A stretch of 62,941 bases of DNA from Nonomuraea solani. Its GTDB lineage: Bacteria; Actinomycetota; Actinomycetes; Streptosporangiales; Streptosporangiaceae. The stretch covers positions 1 to 62,941 of the forward strand of contig NZ_FNVT01000037.1 of NCBI RefSeq assembly GCF_900108335.1, given 5' to 3'. Under the pieces are notes generated by a model. It was not told where the DNA came from, searched no databases, and worked only from the letters and a program-made list of their open reading frames with translations. A program made the translations under genes and the position numbers. Shown piece after piece: positions 1 through 7,439 of the stretch. Every line of letters starts with the position of its first letter. Position 1 is the first letter of the stretch.

Positions 1-504
1 TGGGCTGGCGCGGCAGCCTACGCACCGTCGAACGCTACGTCGCCCAGCTGCGTGAACGGACGGACCCGCCACCGACCGCGCCGACACCCCCGAAACCGCG
101 CAAAGTCACCGGTTGGATCATGTCTGATCCCGACCACCTGACCGCAGGCGCCGCCGTGCAGCTCAAGAACATCCTCGCGCGCTGCCCCGAGTTGCAAGCC
201 ACGCGCCATCACGTCGGCAGCTTCGCCAACATGCTCCAGAACCTTGACGGAGCCAGGCCGCCGGCGTGGATCGAGGCCGTCCAGGCCGACGGCCTGCCCG
301 CCCTCCACAGCTTCGCGACCAGCCTCACCCGCGACCAGGCCGCTGTCACCGCCGGACTCACCCTGCCCTGGAGCAACGGCCCCACAGAGGGCACCGTGAA
401 CAGACTGAAAATGATCAAGAGAAGCATGTACGGCCGAGCCAACCTCGATCTACTCCGCCGACGAGTCTTGATCATCTGAACTCAACAAGATCAGCGCCAG
501 AGCC
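1..504 (+). mobile_element. ISL3-family insertion sequence, right-hand end
   Basis: This is the 3' part of an ISL3-type element that enters from outside the window. After the transposase stop at 479 the sequence runs to a probable terminal repeat at about 486-504 (caagatcagcgccagagcc). Read inward from the end this starts GGCTCTGGCGC. The second ISL3 remnant at 31154 starts GGCTCTGGCAC, which matches at 10 of the first 11 positions and supports the end assignment. The element abuts a truncated sigma-factor gene, so its insertion, or a deletion it caused, probably broke that gene. Confidence 0.7.
3..479 (+). CDS. ISL3-family transposase, C-terminal part
   Basis: The frame is open from the window edge and ends at TGA 477-479, giving about 158 residues. 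The C-terminal half contains LPWSNGPTEGTVNRLKMIKR followed by a MYGRANLDLLRRR tail. This is the hallmark end of the ISL3 DDE transposase, with the catalytic Glu in the 'GPTEG' turn and a basic helix after it. The N-terminal zinc-finger and HTH part lies outside the window. The ATG at 120 is internal, not the true start. Whether the full element is intact cannot be judged from here. Confidence 0.85.
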   Translation, partial: GWRGSLRTVERYVAQLRERTDPPPTAPTPPKPRKVTGWIMSDPDHLTAGAAVQLKNILARCPELQATRHHVGSFANMLQNLDGARPPAWIEAVQADGLPALHSFATSLTRDQAAVTAGLTLPWSNGPTEGTVNRLKMIKRSMYGRANLDLLRRRVLII

Positions 505-560
505 AGCAATTGACAGCGCCTCGCGACAAGATCTGTCAGTAACGCACGGGTGGGGGCCCT

Positions 561-800
561 AGCCGCTTCAGGCAAGAGCATCATCGCCAGCAGCCCGCGA
601 ACCTCGGGGTTGTTCGGAAGCAGTTCGGCAAGCGCGCGTCCCAACCAGATTGCCTCTGCCACGAGCTCGTCGCGTCCGCCGTAGCCCTCGTTAAAGATCA
701 GGTAGACGACGGCGAGAACAGCGTCGAGTCGCTCGCGGATCAGGTGATCCGGTGGCACGCGAAACGGGATCCCCGCGTAGACGGAGCGAAAGCGGGAGCG
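561..800 (-). pseudogene. Internal fragment of an ECF42-type RNA polymerase sigma factor
   Basis: About 78 codons in one minus-strand frame read like the middle of a DUF6596-containing ECF42 sigma factor: 'IPFRVPPDHLIRERLDAVLA', then 'YLIFNEGYGG', then a helix with 'ELLPNNPEVRGLLAMMLL'. The family is normally about 400 residues. The sigma-2 and sigma-4 regions and the C-terminal TPR-like half are absent on both sides. Upstream codons in the same frame (801-1010) are the shadow of the neighbouring gene. The fragment lies directly beside the ISL3 end, consistent with IS-mediated truncation. It should be non-functional. Confidence 0.8.
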
Positions 801-840
801 GGGATTGACGCTATCCAGCCGGCGGAAAAGCCCCGCACCC

Positions 841-2163
841 TCACGGTGACTTACCGGCGATGTTGAGGTGCATGTGCGTGTAGTCGAAGGTGATGGCGAA
901 CGGCCTGACGAAGTCGTGGCTGAAGTTGGCGATGATGTCGAAGCCGAACTGGCTGGATTGACCGGGCCCGGGCCCCATCGGCGACGACGGACCCGCGATG
1001 CCGTCCGCATCGTGCCGGACCGTGTCGCCGAGGCTTATCCGGTCGGGCTTGATCGGGAAGTGCGTTCCTCCGGTGTCCACAGGATGGTCGTAGTCCACCT
1101 CGAGTCCCGCACGTTCGGCAATCTCCACGGTCGTGCCGACGCCTGGGCCGAGGCCGCCGGTGTCGAGGGTGATGATCCGTGGCCCGTAGTCGCGGAGGCT
1201 GCCCAGCGTGCAGGGAAAGTGGTCGCCGGCCAGCCACAGGGGCACCTGGTCGTATCCGTTCTGCCGGGCCTTCGCCTGAAACCGGCGCAGCTGTGTTCCG
1301 GTCTTGCGCCGCAGCACCAGGCTCTTGCCCATGTAGTCCATGGTGGTCAGGAAGTGATAGAACAGCGTCGTCCCGATCGCGCCTGCCGGGCGCGAGCCGT
1401 CCGGCGGGCGGGGCATCTCCGGTGTGCCCTCCCCTGTCCACTGGATCGGGATGTTCCTGAGCTCAAGGTCGCCGAGCCGTAGCGAGTCCAGAACGCCCAG
1501 GGACAAGGTGATGGGCTGGCTGCCGACGTGCCCCGTCAGTTCGGCGAATGCGCGAAGGCCCAGTTCCTCCGCGACCTCCTGGGTCAAGCCGGCAGTCGCA
1601 TAGCTGTCGATGAGGAACAGCCGGTTTCGCCCGCCGTTCACCGACGCCTCGACGAATGGCAGAGGGTCGATGGCGTACCAGGGCACTCGTGTGCTCTGCG
1701 CGCCGTGCACTTGCCAGGGTGCTCCGTTGATATGGGCGTACTGCTCGGCAAGTGCCTCGTCGCGCTTGCTGCCGGTGCTTCTCAGCAGTGGTATCGCCGG
1801 GGCGAGTTGGTCCTGGCGTACGTAACACTCCGCGAGCCGCTGCTTGGAGGCGATGTCACTCGGGGCCAGGTTGACCGCATGGGCCAGGAACCTCTCGGCG
1901 ATGCCGAACCGATTGGCCAGCAGGGCGATGTATCCCCGCTGAGCCATGGCGTGGGCATTGTCGTGGTCCTCGCGCAGCAGCCGTGCATAGGCGCGATCGG
2001 CCCGGTCGAATTCCCCCGCCTTGAAGAGCTGGTCAGCGCTGGTGCCCGTCGAAGCGGCCGCGCTGGTCGACCCGGACCCCAGCACCGGAAGAACCGCACC
2101 GGCCGTGACCGCCAGCCCGGCCTGCTGCAGAAATCCACGCCTGTCGACGTTCTCATACGTCAT
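841..2163 (-). CDS. Tat-exported TPR protein with retropepsin-like aspartyl protease domain
   Basis: 440 residues. The N-terminus has a twin-arginine signal (DRRGFLQQAGLAV, then a hydrophobic stretch and an Ala-rich cleavage region), so the protein is probably exported folded. Residues about 45-150 contain TPR-like helices (FDRADRAYARLL; FLAHAVNLAP). The remainder resembles bacterial retropepsin-like proteins: an FVEASVNGG strand, RLFLIDSYATAG where these proteins usually carry a D-T/S-G triad, and a later TLDTGG. The first triad reads IDSYA, so proteolytic activity is uncertain. An AAGGAG ribosome binding site 6-7 nt upstream supports the ATG at 2163. It is flanked by a sigma-factor fragment and an IS5 scrap. 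Confidence 0.75.
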   Translation of the reverse strand: MTYENVDRRGFLQQAGLAVTAGAVLPVLGSGSTSAAASTGTSADQLFKAGEFDRADRAYARLLREDHDNAHAMAQRGYIALLANRFGIAERFLAHAVNLAPSDIASKQRLAECYVRQDQLAPAIPLLRSTGSKRDEALAEQYAHINGAPWQVHGAQSTRVPWYAIDPLPFVEASVNGGRNRLFLIDSYATAGLTQEVAEELGLRAFAELTGHVGSQPITLSLGVLDSLRLGDLELRNIPIQWTGEGTPEMPRPPDGSRPAGAIGTTLFYHFLTTMDYMGKSLVLRRKTGTQLRRFQAKARQNGYDQVPLWLAGDHFPCTLGSLRDYGPRIITLDTGGLGPGVGTTVEIAERAGLEVDYDHPVDTGGTHFPIKPDRISLGDTVRHDADGIAGPSSPMGPGPGQSSQFGFDIIANFSHDFVRPFAITFDYTHMHLNIAGKSP

Positions 2164-2265
2164 CGCATGCTCCTTGCCGTAGCCCTGTGGTGTGGCCGCC
2201 CTTTCTAGCGGCGATGCCCGTGGGGACCCGATGGATGGGAAGGCGGCTCGTCGTGACCGTCCGCC

Positions 2266-2502
2266 TTGCCGTCCAGGGCGGACCTATCAGTCCTCACCCC
2301 GTACAAGGGCAAGGACAAGCCCGAGTCCCAGAAGCAGGCCAACCGCGCTCACGCCAAGCTGCGCGGGCCCGGCGAACGCGCGAATGCCCAGCTGAAGAGC
2401 TGGAAGATCCTTCGCAAGCTACGCTGCAGCCCCTCCAAGGCCGGCCACCTGTGCAAGGCCATCGCCGTCCTTCAAAACCACCGCATCGCACAGGCCGCGT
2501 GA
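2266..2502 (+). pseudogene. IS5-family transposase C-terminal fragment
   Basis: The last ~70 codons of a DDE transposase remain: 'LTPYKGKDKPESQKQANRAH', then GERANAQLKSWKILRKLRCSP and AIAVLQNHRIAQAA before TGA. The catalytic Glu context GPGERANAQLK is present, but the earlier DDE residues and the N-terminal domain are missing. The reading frame only begins to match the family near 2290, so the break lies there. It sits in the gap between two divergent-looking chromosomal genes and is inactive. Confidence 0.8.
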
Positions 2503-2531
2503 GGATGAAAAAGGTTCAGTCAATTGGCCCA

Positions 2532-3053
2532 TCAAGAACCTCCCATGCCGGCCTCAGCGGCCTCCTTCTGGCACTTCTCCTGGGCGGCCTTGAAGTCGGG
2601 ATCCTGGTCCACGTCGCCGTTGATGCGCACCGTGTTGCCCTCAGGGTCCGGGTAGTCTTCCACGCCGTTGTCACGCATGCACTGCGCGACCTTGCGCATC
2701 GCCTCGGCCCTCTTGGGATCGCCCCCGTCGGCCCGCTGACCGCTCGGCTGGTGCTGCTTGCAGACCTCCTGGGCCTTCTGCATCGTCTCCTGGGACGTGT
2801 CCTTGTCGAGCTTGAACATGACGCCGCCCTGGTTCGGGTCAGGGTCGGGCATGTCGACGCCGTTCTCGCGCATGCACTGGGCGTACTTGAGCATCTTCTC
2901 GCGCGGGTCTTCGCTCGGCTTCGCGCTGCTCGCAGCCTGGTTGCCAGTGCCGTTGCCGGTCCTCGACGCCACGTCGGACCCGCCTTCGTCGGCGCCGCAG
3001 CCGGCCAGCAGCAGGGTCACCGCGGCCAGGGCGATAAGGACTCGTCCTCGCAT
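2532..3053 (-). CDS. Lipoprotein with duplicated Cys-Met-Arg-x-Asn-Gly-Val motif
   Basis: 173 residues. There is a lipoprotein signal with lipobox L-A-G-C at residues 16-19, then a Ser/Gly/Asn-rich linker and two similar halves. Each half holds a QCMREN/QCMRDNGV motif followed by a D-x-P-D-P acidic turn. A later Cys in each half (EVCKQHQ; EKCQKE) suggests two disulphide-bonded or metal-binding repeats. Actinomycete lipoproteins of this type are usually found near exporters, but here the neighbours are IS fragments. The function is unknown. The start fits a GGAGATC ribosome binding site just upstream. Confidence 0.8.
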   Translation of the reverse strand: MRGRVLIALAAVTLLLAGCGADEGGSDVASRTGNGTGNQAASSAKPSEDPREKMLKYAQCMRENGVDMPDPDPNQGGVMFKLDKDTSQETMQKAQEVCKQHQPSGQRADGGDPKRAEAMRKVAQCMRDNGVEDYPDPEGNTVRINGDVDQDPDFKAAQEKCQKEAAEAGMGGS

Positions 3054-3215
3054 GAATGATCTCCTCCGTCGAAGGAACGTCGTTCGAGGGGAGATGCAAT
3101 CAGAGTGGCCGTTTCCTCAGCGTTTCCACCCTGTCCCGCTCAAAAACACGATTTCGTGCTCTGAGCTGGGGTCTAGCTGCGCGATCAGAGCGGCGGCTGC
3201 GACCATCGCAAGGCG

Positions 3216-3512
3216 TTGTTATCGCTGGTCTACCGGTTGGTGAGGGGCTTGTTCGGCCTGCTGACGGTGCTGGTCCGCTCTGATCGGTCCAAGGACGTTG
3301 AGCTGCTGGTGCTCCGTCAGGAGAACCAGGTGCTTCGCCGTCAGCTTGGTGGTCAGCCGCGGTGGGGTCACGTCGACCGGCTCTGGCTCACGGCGTTGTC
3401 CCGGCTGATCAGCCGCTGCCGGTGGGCGGAGGTCTTCCCGGTCACCCCAGCGACGATCCTGCGTTGGCACCGCAACCTGGTAGCGCGTAAGTGGACCTTC
3501 GCGAGGTTACCG
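3216..3512 (+). pseudogene. Integrase-core transposase, N-terminal fragment
   Basis: The TTG-started frame encodes about 95 residues typical of the N-terminus of actinobacterial integrase-core transposases: a hydrophobic 'YRLVRGLFGLLTVLVRSD' segment, 'LLVLRQENQVLRRQLGGQPR', then an HTH segment ending TPATILRWHRNLVARKWTF. Similarity stops at about 3512. The DDE core that should follow is missing, and the sequence runs instead into the tyrosine recombinase locus. It is a deletion remnant. Confidence 0.75.
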
Positions 3513-3573
3513 CCATCCGGCGGACTGATGCAGGCGGAACCTCTGGTAGCCTGCGGCGTCGCAGCGCGTCCCG

Positions 3574-3591
3574 AGATAATCTCCGTTATCT
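3574..3591. repeat. AGATAA-N6-TTATCT inverted repeat upstream of recombinase
   Basis: A perfect 6-bp inverted repeat (AGATAA / TTATCT) is separated by exactly 6 bp and ends 7 bp before the first possible recombinase start. Part of it (GTTATCTGGCAA) recurs at about 3662. Two short arms around a 6-8 bp spacer is the general layout of a tyrosine-recombinase core site, so this could be an attachment or resolution site. It could equally be an operator of the recombinase gene. Confidence 0.35.
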
Positions 3592-3597
3592 GGCAAG

Positions 3598-4623
3598 ATG
3601 GCGATCACCGGCATAGTGCGAGCTGGGCCGCCGTCGTTTGGCGCGGACGCTTCGTTTCCCGGTTATCTGGCAACCCGGCGGATGGTGGAGGTCGGCACGG
3701 TGGATCCGGTCATCGCCGAGCAGCTCGGCCGCTCCCACCCGCTCGCCCGGCACCTGGACGACTTCCTCACCGACCTGGCCAACGCCGGGAAATCGGCGCA
3801 CACCCGGCGCGCCTACCGCGGCGACCTGATCGCCTTCGCCGCCCACCACGGCGAAGAACTTGGTGAGCTGACCGCCGCGCCGGTTCGAGCCTTCCTGGCC
3901 GAGCTCGCCGAGCTGTCGCCGGCTAGCCGCAAGCGTAAGCGCGCCGCGATCGCCTCCTTCGCCAAGTGGGCCGTCCGCCACGACCTTCTGGCCGCCAACC
4001 CGATGGACCGCATCGGCACCGTCAAGGTGCCCAAGAACCTGCCCCGCCCCGCCGACGTGGCCAAGGTGCTGGCGGTGATCTGCTCACGGCGGCCGCGCAA
4101 GGAAACGCCGCTGGACCGGCTGCGGGATCGGGTGCTGTTCGAAACCGCCTACGTCTGCGGCGCCCGCGCCTCCGAAGTCTGCGGCCTGTACGTCGAAGAC
4201 CTCGACCTGCGCCTGGACGACGAACACGTCCGCATCCACGGCAAGGGCGGCAGCGTACGCACCGTCCTGCTGGACGACCGTGGCTATGTCACCCTGCTCA
4301 AGCTCTACCTCGCCCGCGCCGGCTACACCGCCGGGCCATTGTTCCGCGCCTCCATCAACGGCCGCGGCGGTCCGCTGTCCTACGACGCCGCTCACCATCG
4401 CCGGCAGAGTTACTGCGCGCAGGCCAGGGTCGAGATCGACATCCACCAGCTGCGGCACGCCCACGCCACCGAACTCATCAACGTCGGCGTCTCCATCAAA
4501 GCCGTGCGCCGCCGCCTTGGCCACGCCTCCGCCGAGACCACCCAGCTCTACGCGCTGCTCGACGACAAGGTCGCCGACGCCGAGATTCGGGCCGCGCGAC
4601 GCCGTCGCGACCGCGCCACCTGA
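3598..4623 (+). CDS. Tyrosine recombinase/integrase (XerC/D-like)
   Basis: Up to 341 residues. The N-terminal SAM-like DNA-binding domain (residues about 45-145, with TRRAYRGDLIAFAAHH) is followed by a complete catalytic domain. The Arg is in CGARASEVCGL, the Lys in HGKGGSVRT, the H-x-x-R in HQLRHAHATEL, the His in RRLGHASAETTQ and the Tyr nucleophile in LYALL. All six residues are present, so the enzyme should be active. No clear ribosome binding site supports ATG 3598. ATG 3682 is an alternative start and still keeps the whole folded domain. It probably moved the mobile segment in which it lies. Confidence 0.88.
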   Translation: MAITGIVRAGPPSFGADASFPGYLATRRMVEVGTVDPVIAEQLGRSHPLARHLDDFLTDLANAGKSAHTRRAYRGDLIAFAAHHGEELGELTAAPVRAFLAELAELSPASRKRKRAAIASFAKWAVRHDLLAANPMDRIGTVKVPKNLPRPADVAKVLAVICSRRPRKETPLDRLRDRVLFETAYVCGARASEVCGLYVEDLDLRLDDEHVRIHGKGGSVRTVLLDDRGYVTLLKLYLARAGYTAGPLFRASINGRGGPLSYDAAHHRRQSYCAQARVEIDIHQLRHAHATELINVGVSIKAVRRRLGHASAETTQLYALLDDKVADAEIRAARRRRDRAT

Positions 4624-4648
4624 CCGGAGGCGGTCCTCGACGACGTCT

Positions 4649-5005
4649 TCACGATGGACGGTGCGGCAACAGCTCCTGTTCGGCCCGATCAGCAACCAGA
4701 TCGGTGACCGTGCCTGAGGCGTCGGTGAGACGGACCGACAGACGGGCGCCGTCGCTAGATTCGGTGAACACCAGCAGGGCCTGGTTCCCACCCACCGGTC
4801 CCGATCCGAAGGCGTAGGCCGTGCCCTGTAGTTCCCCGGCCGACAGCGCTACCCGGCGGACGTCGGCGTACTCGGTGAGCTCAACCTTGAGCCCTACCAG
4901 GCGCAGCAGTTGTGGCGGGGTACTCTCACGCCGCAGGAAGACGTCCGCCGGGCCTGACCAGACGGCTTGCTGCTCAACGCGCACCGGCCACCCCTGCTTG
5001 TACAT
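4649..5005 (-). CDS. Hypothetical protein overlapping the nuclease gene (possible C-terminal half)
   Basis: 118 residues without a recognised domain: beta-rich, with a VLVFTE-like strand pattern (ALLVFTESSDGARLSV) and an acidic C-terminal end. Its start overlaps the end of the upstream PD-(D/E)XK gene by 32 bp in a different frame. It is therefore either translated by coupling as a partner subunit, or it is the frame-shifted C-terminal domain of that nuclease. I cannot decide between these from sequence alone. Its stop faces the recombinase 3' end with a 25-bp gap. Confidence 0.5.
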   Translation of the reverse strand: MYKQGWPVRVEQQAVWSGPADVFLRRESTPPQLLRLVGLKVELTEYADVRRVALSAGELQGTAYAFGSGPVGGNQALLVFTESSDGARLSVRLTDASGTVTDLVADRAEQELLPHRPS

Positions 5006-5597
5006 CGCTGCGATCGCGGGTCGCGGGATCGAGATTATCCCGCGTGCTCTCGATCAAGTCGGCGATGCGCCCGACCTCGGTGCCGTCGGCGGTGAAGAGC
5101 ACATGGTTGAGAGTGAGTTCGCTTTCGTGCAGCTGCCCGTCGTCGAGTTCGACCTGACCGTGAATGGCGACCAGGTCCCGGCGCACGATGGTGTGCAGGT
5201 CTACCAGCGGGTGCCTCAGCCGGGCCAGAGGCCCGTCCTGGTCGATGGGCCGCTGCGGGGTGACGACCTCGATGTTGTAATGGCGAGCCTTGCTCGCTGC
5301 GGCCTTGGTGAAACCCGAGGCCGAGACCAGCACCAGCCGGTCGGTCGGCACGTCGGCGTGCTTGCCGTGCATCTCCTCCACCCAGGACACGTCGGCCTTG
5401 CGGCCCCGGTCGCGGCACTCCACACCGATGCGGATCCGATGGCCGGCCACCTGGGCGGCGAGGAGGACATCGACCTCGCGCGTCTCCCCGGTCGTGCGAT
5501 CGGGGAGGCCGGCGGATTCGGTGACGACAACGTCCGGATCCAGGTGCGCCTTGACGAAGTAGACGACGGCCTGAAAGTCGTTGGAGCGTGCGGGCAC
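4974..5597 (-). CDS. PD-(D/E)XK restriction-endonuclease-like protein
   Basis: 207 residues with a GTG start. The N-terminal half has the core of the restriction-endonuclease fold: VVVTESAG, REVDVLLAAQ (the Asp), then IRIGVECRDRG (the E-x-C/K strand), a helix with WVEEMHGK, and a DRLVLVSASGF strand. The usual Glu/Lys pair is represented by E-C-R, so the second catalytic residue is atypical. Families like this include Mrr-type defence nucleases, and the location inside mobile-element debris fits a defence or element-carried gene. The C-terminal third is unassigned and may continue in the overlapping downstream frame. Confidence 0.6.
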   Translation of the reverse strand: MPARSNDFQAVVYFVKAHLDPDVVVTESAGLPDRTTGETREVDVLLAAQVAGHRIRIGVECRDRGRKADVSWVEEMHGKHADVPTDRLVLVSASGFTKAAASKARHYNIEVVTPQRPIDQDGPLARLRHPLVDLHTIVRRDLVAIHGQVELDDGQLHESELTLNHVLFTADGTEVGRIADLIESTRDNLDPATRDRSDVQAGVAGAR

Positions 5598-5734
5598 CCG
5601 ATCACGGTAACCGCCTGGACCGACAGCTCTGCATCGTTGGAGGGGGCAGCGGCGGTGTCGCCATTCTTCTGACTAAATGTGATTGCCCTGCTACTTTCTG
5701 CTTATTGGTATCCCGTTGCGGCCGGGAGGTTGCT

Positions 5735-6198
5735 GTGACCAGACCCGACCCCGAACAGCGGAAAGCCGTCCTGGCCCGGCTGGAGGCCCTGAAGGCTGCC
5801 GGGCAACTGAGCACGGAGCACGTGCTGCTCGCGGCCCAAGGGCTGCACCTCAGCGAGCGCACCGTGTGGCGGCATCTCGAGAAGGGTCTGCCGGCCTCGC
5901 CGGATTACCGGCTCAGCGAGACCGACCGGGGAGGCCTTCGCCTACTACCGCGGCAACATCGCCGCCGTCCACCGCGCCCGCGCCGCGGCGTTGAGCAAGC
6001 AGGACACCATGGGGGCTCCGGTACCGGACTTTCTGGCCTCCGGATGGGCGCAGAGTGCGCCGGTATCGCTGCGCACGCTGCAGCGGGCGTTTCGGCGCGA
6101 GCTCACTCCGGCGCAGTTGGCGGCCTGGCGGCGGGGGGAAGAGGGCCGGCGAGCGGCGACCGTGTATTTGACCCGCGCGCCTCCCACCGCAACGAAGT
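5735..6198 (+). pseudogene. Mu-type (integrase-core) transposase, N-terminal remnant with two frameshifts
   Basis: GTG 5735 follows a GGGAGG ribosome binding site. The protein starts VTRPDPEQRKAVLARLEALK, with an HTH (LHLSERTVWRHL). At the G-run 5928-5931 one extra G shifts the frame. The continuation reads REAFAYYRGNIAAVHRARA and then LRTLQRAFRRELTPAQLAAW. A second one-base shift near 6178 is needed to reach TRASHRNEV, the point where the family enters its DDE core. The sequence diverges right after that. The DDE core and C-terminal Mu domain are absent, so this is a dead 5' remnant. Confidence 0.7.
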
Positions 6199-6199
6199 G

Positions 6200-6452
6200 C
6201 GGCGCGTACGCCGCGCACGTCGCCATCGCGGCCGCCCGCCAGGAACTGCTCGTGCTCCCCGTCGCCGACCGCGACCGCATCACCGAACTCATCCACGCCC
6301 GCGTTGAACTCGCACGCACCGCGGCGCTCCTGCCCGCCACCGACGCGCACACGCTCCTGCCCGCCCTGACCCGGGCCGCCCAGCGGGTCGAGGCCGCCGC
6401 CGACGCCATCGCCCGCCACCCGGCAGCCACGCCGAAGGGGCGGCCGCGTTGA
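6200..6452 (+). pseudogene. Mobilisation accessory (MobC-like) remnant
   Basis: The last ~83 codons of the frame ending at TGA 6452 are helical and Ala/Arg-rich (AYAAHVAIAAARQELLVLP, then two amphipathic helices). They overlap the relaxase start by four bases, as MobC-type relaxosome genes do in actinobacterial integrative elements. The 5' end is fused in frame to the Mu-type transposase remnant, so the original start is lost. The MobC assignment rests mainly on gene order and is weak. Confidence 0.4.
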
Positions 6453-6970
6453 TCGCGATGGTGCATCCCGGGCCGCGCTCGCGCACCCGCGACCTGCTGC
6501 GCGAACTGTACGGCCCCGGCAAGAGCCGCTACGAGCAGCAAAGCGACCCGCATCTGATCGCCACCCGGGACCCCTTCGAGCCCGACCCGGCACGCACCGA
6601 CGCGACACTCGACGACCTGGCCACGCACCTCAACCGCCCAGCCGAGCACTACGCCCGCCCGCTGCACCGCTACGTCTGGCACTGCACCGCCCTGACCGCC
6701 CGCCACGACCGGCCCCTCACCGACACCACCTGGGCGCAGATCGCCGCCCGCCTCCTCGATGCCGCCGGCATCGCCCCGCTTGGCGACCTCGAAGCCTGCC
6801 GGTGGATCGCGCTTCGGCATGCCCACGACCACATCCACCTGGTGGCTACCCTCGCCCGCCAGGACGGACGAATCCCCGAGATGCACGGCAACTGGTACCG
6901 AATGCGGGAGACATGCGATCGGATCGAAGCCGAACTCGGGCTACTCCCTGCGCAGGCGTCCCGGACCTGA
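6449..6970 (+). pseudogene. Relaxase/mobilisation nuclease, N-terminal third
   Basis: About 173 residues, with TTG 6449 overlapping the upstream stop (ATG 6458 is an alternative). It begins with the MIAMVHPGPRSRTRDLLREL pattern of actinobacterial relaxases, and 'YVWHCTALTARHDRPL' and 'RHAHDHIHLVATLARQDG' follow. The His-x-Asp-His-x-His cluster is the metal-binding motif of the nicking domain. Family members usually exceed 450 residues. Here the sequence stops shortly after the third motif, with an unrelated tail. It marks the remains of an integrative conjugative or mobilisable element. Confidence 0.75.
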
Positions 6971-7029
6971 ACCTACAGCGCTCAAGGTCCCACACCGGAC
7001 CTGAGGCTACGAAGAGTGAGGGATCTTGC

Positions 7030-7088
7030 TGACACCGGTGTCGCGCCGACTGTCATCCGTTGTCGTTCTCCACTGACATTCCGTGTCG
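7030..7088 (+). repeat. Three ~15-bp direct repeats (transposon-end type)
   Basis: Three related copies occur at 7030 (TGACACCGGTGTCG), 7051 (TGTCATCCGTTGTCG) and 7074 (TGACATTCCGTGTCG), spaced 21-23 bp apart. An inverted CGACAC follows at about 7099. Arrays of ~20-bp-spaced transposase-binding repeats beginning TG are typical of Mu/Tn552/Tn402-type ends. A Mu-type transposase remnant lies 0.8 kb upstream. The rest of 6971-7430 shows no convincing gene. Confidence 0.4.
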
Positions 7089-7439
7089 CTCAACAATCGA
7101 CACACCACCCTCCCTGACGCCGAGCGAGGAGGAGACCCGTCCGCGCCGGCCGTAGGCGATGCGCCGGTGGTGCACAAATTACTCAGGTGTCGTGACCCGA
7201 CGTCAATGAAAGGGTTTGGGGGCTGCTGCTGTTCGTCGCTGGGCACTCTTGGCATTCGATTCGCCGAGGTGGGCAGGGACGCTGTCATTTGTGGCGAGCA
7301 TAGGAATCCGCCGGAAGGCCGGAATTTGCGATATGGGAAAAGATCCGCCAATAAATCTGTCAACCCGTGAAGAGTCGCGCCCGCCGGAACGCGTTACACT
7401 CCCCATGATCCGCGATGCCGCCCGTCCTGGGAGGAGCGC

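Noticed and set aside
7083..7370. 95-codon frame upstream of the SARP gene (and its 118-codon antisense partner)
   Set aside because: No ribosome binding site, mixed composition including CCC runs, overlaps a repeat array; no similarity recognised.
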